From Lingula anatina (lineage: Eukaryota > Brachiopoda > Lingulata > Lingulida > Lingulidae), in assembly GCF_001039355.2 (NCBI RefSeq), contig NW_019773703.1, positions 475,555-539,554 on the forward strand: a stretch of 64,000 nucleotides of DNA. Direction: 5' to 3'. The translations under genes were made by a program, and so were the position numbers. Of this stretch, positions 52,581-64,000 are shown one piece after another (position 1 is the stretch's first letter; the number at the start of each line of letters is the position of its first letter). Under the pieces are notes generated by a model. The model ran no database searches. It saw only the letters and a list, made by a program, of their open reading frames with translations, and had not been told where the DNA came from.

Positions 52581-52906
52581 AAATTTGTCAGTTAGGCAGA
52601 TCTATCTCATTAGAAACATAAGGTCCCTTAAGGATGACAAAACGTAAAAGAAAACCTCTGCTGATACGAGCTTTGCAATAGATAAAAATAAATAAATAAA
52701 TAAATAAAGTAAAAATCCAAAGAATTGTCATAGAAAACAATGGAATATCTTGTAGACAAATACATACATATATACACAGCTAATCTTATGAAGTATCCTG
52801 TAAACAAGTTAACTTAGTATATATTGTGTAGTCAGTTGTACTAGTACCCTTTGGTTATCCTTTACCTCAGTGCATGCAGTCATTTTTTGTTAAATTATTC
52901 AATTAA

Positions 52907-53276
52907 GGCCACACTTTTTTAATTTTATGGATGACATCCTGCGCGCGCACCGATTTTCGTCCGTTCTCCNNNNNNNNNNNNNNNNNNNNNNNNNNNNNNN
53001 NNNNNNNNNNNNNNNNNNNNNNNNNNNNNNNNNNNNNNNNNNNNNNNNNNNNNNNNNNNNNNNNNNNNNNNNNNNNNNNNNNNNNNNNNNNNNNNNNNNN
53101 NNNNNNNNNNNNNNNNNNNNNNNNNNNNNNNNNNNNNNNNNNNNNNNNNNNNNNNNNNNNNNNNNNNNNNNNNNNNNNNNNNNNNNNNNNNNNNNNNNNN
53201 NNNNNNNNNNNNNNNNNNNNNNNNNNNNNNNNNNNNNCCCAGAGGATGTCATCCATAAAAATAAAAAAGTGTGGCC
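52907..53276. mobile_element. Inverted-repeat element with an unsequenced centre
   Basis: The sequences flanking the gap are reverse complements: GGCCACACTTTTTTA...ATGGATGACATCCT on the left (52907-52940) and the mirror on the right (53242-53276), about 34 bp with one or two mismatches. TAA flanks both ends (52904-52906, 53277-53279). N bases fill 52970-53237. The inner left edge has a CG-rich GCGCGCGC tract. It fits a MITE or DNA transposon with a hard-to-sequence centre. Confidence 0.8.
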
Positions 53277-53279
53277 TAA

Positions 53280-56027
53280 TGATAAATTTATCCTGTTGAG
53301 AGGACAAAATGTAAGACATGCTTTTTTAATCACCCTTTTAAATATCCCAGGATCACGGGTTGGTCAGTCCGGGATTAGTAACTTTTACCCACATTAAATT
53401 TGTTAAGTATGCATTTTTTGGTGGGAAATTCTTTTGATGTTTTTTTTAAGTACTTTTATCTGACTGTCATGTAAATTATGACCAATTTGAATCTTCTCAT
53501 GTCTAAAAAATTTTGTGGCTCCAAAGTGTATCTGCATTTCTGTTGATATATGTACTGGTACATAGTTTTGCATAGTTTTGCAAGCCCACCTGCAATAAAT
53601 TGTTCACATTTACTAGGTTGTCATCATACTTTGAGATCTGTGCATTTTTTTTTTTTTTTTTTTTTGTAACTAAATTTGATCTTAATGAAAATTTTATAAT
53701 TTTTACTCCAACTTATTTACTTATACATTTACAACTTCAACCTTTTGGTTGCAATGTTTCAAATAAACTGATTATCATTAGTATTATTACTGTTAACCCT
53801 TTCCTGGTCAGAAGTCCTGAAAAGGCCCATGTAAATCAAGTTCATTTTAAATTGATCTGTTTGCATATTTTTGAACAATCAGCTTGAAATTTGGCAATTA
53901 AATGTAGGATGGTAATATCAAACAATATTTAAGTTAAAATTACTGGGTCCTTGCAGCTTTTTTTTTTAAGCAAAACACTGTTTATTTGCCTTTTTGTTTT
54001 TCAAGTTATATTGATATTTTTTTCATTAGAGATAATTATTTGTAATTATTAATTATTATCTCTGAATATCATTGGAACTCTATGAACGTTTAAGTCAGAG
54101 GAGATAATTAAGAAAAAGAAAAATAATTTAAAGTTGAGAAATACACTAGTGGTGTGACAACTACTAAATGTTGTTTTAAGAACCTTTTGAGTACACTTGC
54201 ATTTTTCTATCAACAGTGAAAATTTCAAGCCAATACAATGAAAAATACGGATGCTGTGACATTTTTAGTAAAACAGTGTTTTACCGCAGAATTAGTAGAA
54301 TTCCACCAGAGATAAAGATAAAATGGAGATAAATGTTTATTTATTCGATAATATATATAATATCAATAAATAAGTGTTCTGTACAAGCATTGTATAAAAA
54401 GAAAGACAATAAAAGCTGTATGAATAAAAAGTTTAAGACTTTGTATTAAAAAAGATACAGCTAAAGGATAAAAGCTATATGAAAAGCTTTTGATACCCTT
54501 AAAAAATAAGTCTGGGTTTGCTGGGTAAAAAATTTAAAAAGATGTGAGCGGGATGAAATTTAAATCTTGATGAAAATAATTTGGAACTTTCCTGTAAAAT
54601 ACAACAACATTGGGCATTTTCTGTTATAGAGAACGGTCCCTCTAAGATCCTTTTTATGTCCTTTCACAACAGTGGGAGCAAGGGCAGATTTAATTAATTT
54701 CAATATCCAATTTCTTGTATCAAGTACAATTTCTTGCAATTTTGTGGGGTTACAGGGTGGATCCAGGATTATTTGAAGTGGGTGTCCGTGGATGCGAAAG
54801 AAGACTCCCCCTCCCCCCCCCCCCCCCAAACCACACACACTTGGCGTGGGGTATGGGGCCCTTTACTGGGACCTGAAAATTTTTGGTATTTAAGAGGGCA
54901 AACGGTGGCTTTTGGTATGGTTTAGAACTATGATTCAGCTAGTCAAATTTCCAATTTCTTGAGGGAACCATTGGTGTGATTTTTTTTCTGAAATCGAAGG
55001 GGGGGGGGGTTTCAGGACCCCACTGACACCCCCTAAATCTGCCACTGACATATAAATACAAATTATGGTCATTTATTTTGCTGAAGGGTTGTTTTATACC
55101 AGTAGGTATAAAAGTGACAAAAATTATAAATCATTGTGAAATATAGCAATTACAATAGGTCAAGGTTCACCCAGATTTGAGGCACTTTTGGGAAGAAAGT
55201 TATTTAATTAAGAGAATTGAAAAAGAATTTTTGTGGGATTATTTCTAATAACTTGATTTATATCTACAGTAAGCAGGGGCAGATCCAGGATTATTTGAAG
55301 GGGAGGGGGGTCCGCGGATTATTATTTTTTAGCACTTTGTGTATGTACTTGATCACAGACAAATAGGACCAATGCTAGTATGTGTCAAAATTATCCTGAA
55401 AAAAGGCCATAACCTATGTTTAGAATTTTATTTTAATGCATTATAATATTTAAATTATTTTTAGAAATATTTTTAACGTAAATTTCAAACCAAATTCACA
55501 CAGCTGTGGCACTGCCACAATCTATGTTTTATGGGACCTTAGGACTGGAGGGTCCATACATTTAAGTATTAATATCATTTTAACCTTAATTTATTCCTAA
55601 AATATTTTAATTAAAATGCATGTGAGTTTACATTAGTAGGTCTATTATACATTCCAATGATCCTTAACAAGAAGAAGAAGAACAACAACAACAATAATAA
55701 TAATAATATTAAAACTAACCAGAACTTTGAATAAAAAAGACACCTCCTAATTAGAATTGCTTTAAAGTGAAAGAAGACTCAAGGAAAGGCTTTGCTTGCT
55801 TGGTTTTGAAATGTTGCTCTTATCTTGAAGGACTTTCACATTGAGGCACCATGCGGTAAAATTCAAATCGAGGCTAAATCTCAAACTGATTCTCATTGGA
55901 CCATTTTTGCGTTGCACAAAGAGTCGTGTTTTTTGATTGGTTACCTTGCTGGACATTTAATTTTAAACTATTCGAAATTAGGTTTCAAAACACAAGTTCG
56001 ACTTCTGACTCTGTTCCTTTGCAAAAT
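53280..56027. other. AT-rich spacer with dispersed repeats
   Basis: No gene found. Two copies of a repeat containing GGATTATTTGAAG sit at about 54755-54800 and 55272-55320, followed in both cases by a GT/GC-rich CCGxGGAT stretch. Poly(C) lies at 54808-54825 and poly(G) at 55001-55010. A further related fragment (GGGGTGTCAGTGGGG in reverse) lies near 55015-55045. The rest is A/T-rich, including a (T)n run at 53646-53665. Confidence 0.55.
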
Positions 56028-59000
56028 ATGTCTACCCAAAACATAGATCCAGCTGCCAGCGGAGCAAGGAACAAAGATATGTCAGATAAAGGGAATAAGC
56101 CAAAAGACACGCATTCTGTTAGTAAAAGGTAAGATTAATGCGTGCCGTACTCTGTAGTAATATGATAATATGATGAACAAAACGTTTTATTGAATCATTT
56201 TCTTCATTCTTGCAATACATTATCCTTGTATTTTACATTTTTACGGTGGTTTACGTTTAAGTTTCAACTTGTAATATCCCTATTGATTTTCACACTAAGC
56301 ACAATTGTAAATATAAAAACTAATGTATACTCGAGTTGCCAAACTGAATATAAAGAAATTTGTTATTTTTGTACTACAGATTGCAGCAAGAGCTGATGTC
56401 GCTTATGGTAAGTCCTGGGCTTGAAGAGTTAAATGCAAACACAGGGAATTTTGAAATTTTAAGCATAAAGTTAAGTGTGATTGATCAAATCAATATATAA
56501 TATTTCACAGGCTGCATTGCACAGTGTAAGATTTCATCTCCTGTTAAATAACCATACAGCATATGAAGTTCATGCACTTAGGCAAAACATGTATTTATAA
56601 CTTACACTTAGTCCCTTTAAGTCTATTCATGATATTATGGAAAACCTGTGTTGTATGTGTTAAGCCTCTTGCAGGTTTGAAGCCTGTGTGACAGCTTCTG
56701 ATATTTGCTTAAATTCATACACACCCCCTCACATCTGTAATTTCTCATCATTTTAGGAAAGTTTGAACTATTGCACTAATCTCTAATGGTCAGTAGCACG
56801 AGTCCATTGATAACACCACAGTATACTATTTGAAACTATGGTGGTATTTTGTTGGTTTTAGTGGCATTGGTACAGCATAAGTATACTTGCTTGTGTGGGT
56901 TTCCCCAGAATTTGGGGTAGAGGGTATCCAAAATGTGAATCTGTAATTTGGTCTTAAATGTTCAGACAGTCCATCTAAGTAAGGCAAACTAAACAACCCA
57001 AAATTTTTGTAAGCCGTCCAGCCCTCTTTGAAAATAAAGGTATGTAGGCAGTCATTTGAGGCTAAAGGCTGTGCAAATGACAGCTGGTTATGGCTCTCTG
57101 GGAAAGACCTGCTTGCTTCATATGTGTCTTTAACTCTTTCCATTGGTTGTTCCAGATGTCTGGTGAGACTGGAGTATCTGCCTTTCCTGATGGTGATAAT
57201 CTGTTCAAATGGGTTGGAACTCTACAGGGAGCAGAGGGGACTGTAAGTACAATGATTAAAAAAAAAGTTAAGCTGTCCAGCCATATTTGAAAATATAGGC
57301 CGTCTTTGGAGGCCATTGGCCATCCAAATGACGGTTGGACAGATGTTGGGAAAAGCCTTTTTTGTAAGACACATTTTGACTCTTGGTGAAAAAATAAAGT
57401 GAGCTTAAGTAATAATATTATTCACCAGGAAGGTTATGATTTTGCTTTTGTGTGTTGTTTTTGTAGTTTGCCAGACTCATGTAGGGATTTTAATAGCATA
57501 TTCACTGTAGACTAACTAAGATCCAACTTTATTAGGATAGTGATTCACTGATTGATTGATAATTGAATAGCAGTTAGAACTGAGCTGCTTTGGTGGAGGT
57601 CTGCATGCCTTGTTAGTTTAAGGGACCACTTCCTCAGATATTTGGATCGATCTATCTCCCTGGGGAGTCTCACTAAATTGCTATCAGCTTAACTGGCTAA
57701 AATGTTTGTCACACCTAGTAAAGCTGTCAGGGGTTAATTATCTTTACCCCATAGCTGATTCGGTAGGCGTTACAGACATTTAAGTTGGTTAGTTGATAGC
57801 AATTTAGTGAGACTCCCTAGGGAGTTAGACCAATCCAGATGGGTCAATCTAGGCATAGGAATCCTGTCTAAGATTTGTATCTGTTTACCTCCCAGGTGTA
57901 TGAAGGTCTGAAGTACAAGTTAACACTGGACTTTCCAAGCTCCTACCCCTACACTGCTCCAGTGGTGAAGTTTGACACACCCATCTTTCATCCCAATGTG
58001 GACACCAACGGCAACATTTGTCTGGATATCTTGAAGGAGGAGTGGTCAGCTCTCTACACCGTGAAGACAATATTGATTTCAATTCGCAGTTTGCTCGGAG
58101 GTAAGGATCATGAACATTATGGTTTCACACATTATCCATATGCATGTGGGTTAGTGCATACACATTAGTCCGGTTTTTTAGATCGTTTTTAAATGTTTTT
58201 CATATCCTATTTATCCTTAAGAAGGTCTATGTGTGTGTAAAAAGTGTATGTATCCTTGAGTATTATTCGGAGAAAACCCAAGATAGCTGCAAGTTATCAT
58301 AGGAATATATCATTCAAATGCAAATAGGTGTCATTTAGTGGAACAGTTCAGACATTGATTCCAACATGAAATAAAGCCGTTTGATGTTCAAACATGTTGA
58401 CATCCTTATTAACCTTACTCTATATAAATCTGGTGTGTAGCAAGTGTGTCTTGCAGATATGTATCATGGGATAATAATACTAAAAAATAACAGAATGACA
58501 ACTGAATTCCGCTTCATTTTATATGTTAGCCTATCTACCGCAGGTATTAACTGAACCCCACCTTCTATGGCTAATATGGCAGCCATTTTGTTTTATTTTC
58601 TTTTCAAAAAGGATACACATAACATTCTCATCATATATATATTATGTGAATTAAAAAGATGTGGAAAATACTCAAATACAAACCTAACTTATCAATTAAT
58701 ATTATATCTCCACTGCAGAAGAAGCCCTATGTGTATACTAGTATTCCTTTGATATGGCAGCCATCTTGGATTTTTCTCGAAATGCCTGAGAATAAAGGTT
58801 AGTTACTCACCACAAATATATTATTTGTGTAATAAGAAATAATTAGATAGTGGGCAATGCATCTTCCTAGTTGGCATTAGTTAGTTGAAAACCCGTGTAC
58901 ATGATCTACAGTAGTATTCCTATGCCATATGGCGGCCATCTTGGATTTTTCAAAAAGTCCAAGGACACTTGTTTGTTATCTGACACATATGCATTATATG

Positions 59001-60883
59001 GGTAATAAGGATGTGGAAATCATTGAGAAAATACTTAATATGATAAAAAATAAACATAGGTATGTATATATTTCTACAGAATTTCACAAATTGGCGGCCA
59101 TTTTGGCTTTTTTGGCCAAACGGTAATTTTTTTCCGTGGGCTACGGCTCTAATTTGGTTTAGTTTGTCAAAAGGTACCCACATGCAAAATTTGGTGCTTT
59201 TATCCGCCGTGTCACGATTTGGCAATTTTTTTGCCCTAAGCAACCGGACTACATATCGCAAAGGGTAGAATGGGATTTTGAATATGTTTCATTTATGTTT
59301 TATAAAACTATTTTGCCTGACATTGTGCTTTTTGATTGTGATTTTTTAGAAGCTTGTTTTTAAAATATGCTTCTGTTCATTTATAGAATGCTTTTATAAA
59401 TGGGGCTGTTTTGAACTTTATCGAAATAAAACCTTAACAAAACACTGAGGGCAAAAGTTGGAGTTTCAAGTTTGAAAAACAAAACAACATGTATTATGAT
59501 GTGTTTTGCTAGTACAGTTTTGGATTTCATTCTTAATAGCTGTTTGGTTGAACTGAATCATTTTTGTTTAGTGGTAGATGAAAAGATAGCTTGATCAGTT
59601 ATTTATTTCAGCTTGAGTATATAGTAAAAAAATTACAATTTTAAATAAAGATGTGCTCAAGTAAACAAACTCATATTGCCACTTATGTTAGTGACTGTAA
59701 TTTCCCTAGCCAAGATGAACATACAGTAATGCTCTGTATCCTCTCCAGGGAGGTGAGAATGCCTACACCCAGTCTGAATGAGGGAAAAATATGCCAGGCA
59801 TATTTCTGTATTGTTGACTATTTAAAACCATGCTAAGATGCAGTGGAGTGGTATATGAGAACCAGACTTTACTATTTATTGTACAGTACTTTTTTTACTT
59901 TTCAATTACTGCATGTGTGGCAAACATTGCCCATAGGCTTGCTATTCCAAAAATAAATATTTCCATCAATCTGAAGTCTTATGCCAGAGTGTTGCTCCCG
60001 TGTACATCTTGTCATAGGGCACAAACACAAAACATGTTCCACTGTTTCAACTACATACTGATAGCTGTAGTTCCTCAGGTTAACCAAGGGTGCCATGCCA
60101 AGTGCAAGAAATATCTTGTAAATTCCTTCACATTCTGAACACTACTTCTGCTTTGGGTCAGTGAATTCTTATACCCTGGCAGACATGCTGAAAACTTTCC
60201 AGAACGGCCGGACATTTGGACCGGCAGTAATGAAAAATTTGCCGGACCAAATGGATTTTTGTTGGACCGAAAATCACCCTATTCGTTTGAGACAGATACT
60301 ACCAGTACGATTAGGTAGCTTACTTTGTTTGTGGATGTGATAAGTTTGGAATGGAGGGGAAAAACGTTTTGGGGTTTATATAATTTTATTAGTGAAGTAT
60401 GTTGAATGCATGTAAATTCAAAATTGTGGTTCTTAAAACTCTTGTCGGTCCTTTTGGACTGACTAAGTCCAATTTTTTTACTGGTCCAAATTTTCCCGGT
60501 CATGACCGATCGGACGGACAGTTTCAGCATGTCTGCCCTGGGGTCTCCAAGGGCCAATTGGGTTAAAGTTTTTGGCAGTCACTCTACTTGATGATGTCCT
60601 ACCTTCAAACACACTGTCTGACAGTGACAATGAAAATTACCACAATTTTTTAAGCTGAAGTAAAAACAAACAAAAATTAAGGTCTATGGGTTTCATATCT
60701 AGTTGAAAACCTTTTTTTCCCTGCAGATAAATGTACTCAAGTTTTCCTTTTTTGTTTTCAGAGCCAAATAACAATAGTCCACTGAACACACATGCTGCTG
60801 AACTGTGGGAAAACCAAGTGGCATACAAAAAGCTTCTCCTTGAAAAATACAAGAAGGACGTAACAGACAAAGAGTCATCTTGA
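56028..60883 (+). CDS. UBE2C: Ubiquitin-conjugating enzyme E2 C (APC/C partner)
   Basis: UBE2C accepts activated ubiquitin on its catalytic Cys and primes substrates of the anaphase-promoting complex, which drives exit from mitosis. Five exons: 56028-56128, 56380-56407 (only 28 nt), 57156-57242, 57896-58100, 60762-60883; 180 aa (human 179). The N-terminal extension is about 30 residues with little conservation. The UBC fold follows: [26 protein letters not shown], the [15 protein letters not shown] core with the catalytic Cys at residue 114 (the same number as in human UBE2C) and [20 protein letters not shown]. The C-terminus has [14 protein letters not shown]. Exon 3 starts with ATG (MSGETG), an internal codon. 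Intron 3 carries foldback and MITE copies right up to exon 4; intron 4 (2.7 kb) is full of repeats. All phases agree and no defect is seen. Confidence 0.95.
57012..57095. repeat. Small foldback repeat, copy 1, upstream of UBE2C exon 3
   Basis: Starts AGCCGTCCAGCCCTCTTTG and ends CAAATGACAGCTGG; the ends are imperfect reverse complements. Related to 57272-57342 on the other side of exon 3. Confidence 0.6.
57272..57342. repeat. Small foldback repeat, copy 2, downstream of UBE2C exon 3
   Basis: GTCCAGCCATATTTG ... CAAATGACGGTTGGAC: inverted ends about 16 bp long with three or four mismatches. Same family and orientation as copy 1. Confidence 0.65.
57622..57868 (+). mobile_element. MITE copy 3, 27 bp before UBE2C exon 4
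   Basis: A 247-bp diverged relative of copies 1 and 2. It has a stronger inner inverted repeat (CTCACTAAATTGCTATCA near 57669 and its reverse complement near 57802), the shared GGTTAATT and CAGACATTTAAG core pieces, and TAA on both flanks (57619-57621, 57869-57871). Confidence 0.8.
58574..59267. repeat. Degenerate tandem repeat, about 170-bp period
   Basis: Four units start with ATATGGCAGCCATCTTGGAT or a close variant at about 58574, 58751, 58926 and 59092 (spacings 177, 175, 166). Within units a GATGTGGAAA motif and a CTACAGTAGTATTCCT-like motif recur at matching offsets. It is contained in UBE2C intron 4. Confidence 0.75.
59902..60120 (-). mobile_element. Possible LINE 3'-end fragment
   Basis: The minus-strand frame contains [19 protein letters not shown], which resembles the Cys/His motif (E-T-x-E-H-x-L-x-x-C-P) found after the reverse transcriptase in many non-LTR retrotransposons. 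It is short and isolated, in UBE2C intron 4. Confidence 0.5.
60177..60538. mobile_element. Foldback element in UBE2C intron 4
   Basis: A roughly 360-bp element bounded by GGCAGACATGCTGAAA and its reverse complement. Inside, GGTCCG/GGACCA-rich segments are also arranged as inverted partners (GGACCGGCAGTAATG left, ACTGGTCCAAATT right). No coding capacity; a MITE or foldback transposon is likely. Confidence 0.7.
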
Positions 60884-62608
60884 GTTAAAGACTATTTATT
60901 TGTCACAGGAGGACAACATAACTGCAAGGATAGTAATATACAACAAATGTATTTTTATACACAATATAGTGTCTTGGACATTTTTCTTTTCTTTATGAAG
61001 CCCTTAGGTGTGCTACTTTTGCCAAAGGAACAATGATATGATATGGAAATGAAAGTGCAATTGATGTCATAAAAGGGGGATGATAAACACTTTTAAGTTA
61101 AAATAGTTAAAACTATGTTCATAAGTGGCAGAAGTTCAACTTGGTAAAATGGCAGGGGGGTAAATTATTTGTTTGAAAATGAAAATGAATTAACATAATA
61201 ACTAATTGATAAAAAAAAAAGAGACAGCCTTCGGTGAACAAAGTTTAGTAGAGAGCAGGGTAAAACTGGTGTTGACACTACAGTAATATACACCCAGAAT
61301 ACTAAATATTTATTGTGTAGATTTTGTGTGCATTAATAATATAAAGATGTGCTCAAACAAGTGTTCTATCAAAAAGGAAGAGGGGGGGGGGGGGGTTGCA
61401 AAGTTTAAAATATAAAGATGAAGTTTAGGCCATTCTCTATAATGTAAAAAAATTGAATGACAGTGATGTTTAAATGGAACTGGATGTCTGTGGCATTGGC
61501 TGTAGAGGTCTGTCTGCTGTGAGAGTATTATTAGCATTATTTCTTTCTATATGGTTTCATGGAATTCCCTTTCCAAATAAAGGTATCTTTTCCATGTTTT
61601 GTTTTTCTGCTTATTAATTATCATTATTTTTCAAGTTTTTTTGTTGATGATACTGTCAAAAAATGGTGTTTAACTTTGTAAATGCGATCTGGTTTTTATG
61701 ACCCCATTTAGATAGATAAAAATATGCACTCTGCATTATTCGTTTGCTTATTACCGAAACCAAGGGATATGTAGGGAGTTAAATGGAGTACACCCATTTA
61801 GGTGAATTTGCTAGTCATTTTACATGAAGAAATTGTCAGAAAAATGGAATTATTTGGTATTCAATACACTGTTTGCCTACTGTGATGATGTGAAGTAAAT
61901 CTATTCACTGCACGTTGAATTGTATTTTCATTAAAAATGCTCAATTGCATTTTTTCTACACAATTTTCGTGAGAATGCCCATGCAGGCAGCAGGAGACGA
62001 ACACTGACGATCCAGATCACCTCTGGTTTTCAGAGTTAATTGTTGTTGAAATTTCTGATAAGAAATGACATGGAAAATCATAACTTCACTTGTAATTAAT
62101 TTGGGACATTTTTGTCCTGACCAATCTAATTTTTGGTATTTTTTTTGTCTATGATCAGATGTCTATATGCAGCTAAGCCAATGTTTCTTATAACTGCTGA
62201 CAGGAGATTTATATATGCAAGTCTTTATTATATGTTGCGAACAAGTTTTTTAATTATGTCAAAAGGAAAAGGCCTGTCTTTATACTATTCTAAATATGTT
62301 AAAACGTGGTGTGGACAAACAAACTTATATCAACTATGCCAATATTTAAAATCCTCTTAAACGTTTTAATAACGTTTACACGTTAAATTCGGTAAAGGCT
62401 TTGCAATATCCAAACTGACATTATCAAGAAATCCACAATCTTAGTTGTTGACAACCCCGCCCTAAATCGTATGTCTTAGAGGCTTGCTGAACTTTGGGTG
62501 CTACGATCGTTTCTAGCAACTTAAATTGCCGCGTAGTTCGTCTTGATTTTTGGATTTTTATTTTGAAGACAAGCGCGCCATCTGCCGGCATATCTTATCA
62601 TCTGTGGG
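60884..62608. other. UBE2C 3' UTR and spacer before the exchanger gene
   Basis: Includes a poly(G) tract at 61383-61395 and a probable poly(A) signal at 61576. No coding similarity. The promoter of the exchanger gene should lie toward 62.4-62.6 kb. Confidence 0.55.
61576..61581 (+). promoter_or_regulatory. Poly(A) signal, probably UBE2C
   Basis: AATAAA about 690 nt after the UBE2C stop and the clearest candidate I found. Confidence 0.45.
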
Positions 62609-62665
62609 ATGGCGGAAGAAGGAGGAGAAAGCGTGGTCGACGACGACCCAGTCACACTGCGTTAA
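62609..62665 (+). CDS. Upstream ORF in the leader of the Na+/H+ exchanger
   Basis: ATG in a strong context (GGGATGGCG) opens an 18-codon frame, MAEEGGESVVDDDPVTLR, that stops 33 nt before the presumed main start. A second mini-frame (ATG at 62670, four codons) follows. Translation of either would reduce initiation at 62699. It is also possible that the leader is spliced and these are not in the mature mRNA. Confidence 0.45.
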   Translation: MAEEGGESVVDDDPVTLR

Positions 62666-62698
62666 GAACATGTGGAACACTTAACGGGCACATTTATC

Positions 62699-62963
62699 AT
62701 GGGAAAGTACGGTCCTATCGGAACGGTCCTCTTGGTGGGGATCCAAGTTGGATTTATCTTTTGTTATGAAATGACAGTACACAATGGTTTAGAAGACGAA
62801 GATCATATTGTTAACGTTGACGGTTCGAGCAATGAAAGCCATGCCAACCATACGCAGCATGAAGAACACAGTTCGTATCATGTCGTTGTATGGGACTTTG
62901 CACGTGTGGCGTCTCCTTTTGTTATATCGGCATGGATTTTACTGGCAAGTGTGGCGAAAATAG
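62699..62963 (+). CDS. Na+/H+ exchanger (SLC9A/NHE family), first coding exon, partial
   Basis: Plasma-membrane-type NHEs swap external Na+ for internal H+. The exon encodes a hydrophobic N-terminal segment (GTVLLVGIQVGFIFCYE), a polar extracellular stretch with sequons NES and NHT and several His, and the family block VVVWDFARVASPFVISAWILLASVAKI, which corresponds to the start of the first core membrane helix in NHE1/2/3-type proteins (W-x-F/W-A-x-V-x-x-P-x-V-I-x-x-W-I-L-x-A-S-x-A-K-I). It ends at a GTAAGT donor; later exons are beyond the window. Start: the frame is open further upstream, but its first codon there is GTG (62672), so the first in-frame ATG at 62699 is taken. Subfamily cannot be settled from this exon. 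Confidence 0.8.
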
Positions 62964-64000
62964 GTAAGTTTTTTTCTCCAGATTTTTTGACAGCTGTTGT
63001 CTTTTGTTTTTGTTTTTACGTACGTTCGTTGTACATAATGGTTTTTCACATTCTGGTAACCATTTTCAAACTGCCATGGTTTCACCAGTTCGCAAGACAA
63101 GGTTTGGACCTTGTTCTCTTAGAATTAGACAGGATGAATATTTGAGGTATCCTTCCCCCTCTAATACGCGACGGCAACGACTTTGGACCAATCAATACTC
63201 AATATAGGCGCTTTTAACACTGGCCAGTCACGTGGACGTTTGATCGAACAGCTGAGTGATATTGACATTTCTTTTCTGGTGTTTTACAATACAACAAAGA
63301 GCCGCGCTTACATGAACTATTGCCACAATACTCCTCGGTTCAAGTAACTTGATGTATTAATTTATGTGCATTCAGTGTATGCAACAGCAACAAAGCTGTG
63401 TAAGTTACTATGTAAGAAATCCATTCAAGTTCACTCGAGAAAGTTTGTCTTTGCAGACTTGTGATGTTGTTTTCGGGGAAAATGCCTAGGGTAAAATGAT
63501 AAATGTTCCGGCTCATTTTTTTCACCAAGTTTCAATTAACGGTCTGAAAGGTTCGCGGTGAGGTTTTATCACGTCTATTGCCCCCAAGTTGGCCTTTAGG
63601 GTAACTGCTACAGAAATAAGAAAACATTTTTTTCTGAATGCCCAAAGCATTTTTGCTGTCTTAATTGAATGAAATGTGTCTATGCAATAAGTTAAACACA
63701 ATTTATTTTGTATCCATGTTTTTTCACAATGCCAGTGTCATCCCTGAAATATGTAGCACAGGCCTATTTCAGGCTAATACTTTTCCAGGCTGTTTAGACC
63801 TTAATTCAAGAAGATTTTGTCTTAGAAAAGCAGAAATAGAAGCACACAAGTCCTTAAACTGGTATATCACTCTTACATCTGTGCATAATAGCATTAGGCT
63901 ACCATTACTCTGCCATTACACCAAGAGAAAGATACCGCCGCCTGATAGAATAAACTGCAGCGTTTTCTCTTATCTCTTGTATTTTAACACTCAAAGTTGC
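62964..64000. other. First intron of the exchanger gene (partial)
   Basis: Begins GTAAGT. I see no second exon before the window ends and no recognisable repeat; the frame runs open for about 180 nt past the donor without family similarity. Confidence 0.6.

Noticed and set aside
52899-53397. Open frames through the second gap
   Set aside because: Same problem: N bases read as open; the flanks are the ends of an inverted-repeat element.
53233-53600. CRISPR array or bacterial features anywhere in the window
   Set aside because: No regularly spaced repeats of that kind; introns and gene content are eukaryotic.
62672-62698. Exchanger start at 62672
   Set aside because: The codon there is GTG; the first in-frame ATG is at 62699.

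Overview
This 64 kb window is nuclear DNA from an animal. It is AT-rich, genes have many short introns with GT-AG borders, and the products are conserved metazoan housekeeping proteins. Retroelements, foldback elements and microsatellites lie between and inside the genes. The gene style suggests an invertebrate, perhaps a lophotrochozoan such as a mollusc, annelid or brachiopod, but nothing here fixes the species.

Layout, left to right: DNAJC24/DPH4 first exon (minus) head-to-head with TMX2 (plus); an intronless gene for a secreted Asp-box (BNR) protein (plus); DHX37 with 29 coding exons (minus) head-to-head with VPS53 (plus); two tandem PGAM5-type mitochondrial phosphatase genes (minus), the upstream one head-to-head with RMND1 (plus); a repeat-rich stretch at 44-56 kb with three decayed LINE copies, a histone H4 pseudogene, a tRNA-Tyr-derived fragment and a gapped inverted-repeat element; UBE2C (plus); and the first coding exon of a Na+/H+ exchanger (plus) running off the right edge.

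No operon-like pathway unites the genes. Functions are translation and ribosome assembly (DPH4, DHX37), ER and endosome trafficking (TMX2, VPS53), mitochondria (PGAM5 x2, RMND1), cell cycle (UBE2C) and ion transport (NHE). Three head-to-head pairs have 157, 338 and about 1,800 bp between start codons; the first two look like shared promoters.

Most notable: (1) the downstream PGAM5 gene has two versions of exon 2, each with the catalytic RHG motif and each excluding the other by reading phase, plus two alternative terminal exons; (2) nine VPS53 exons (1,350 nt, 450 codons) occur twice in tandem with only synonymous differences, next to a single N, so probably two haplotypes assembled in series; (3) a short inverted-repeat element occurs three times, and one copy supplies the last six codons and stop of RMND1; (4) an RMND1 intron holds a hammerhead-ribozyme-like fold with one core change; (5) RMND1 appears to use a GC-AG intron.

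Assembly cautions: N runs at 17586-18208 and 52970-53237, and single Ns at 1441 and 22464. All exon borders were read by eye from splice consensus, phase and similarity to remembered vertebrate relatives; no search was run.
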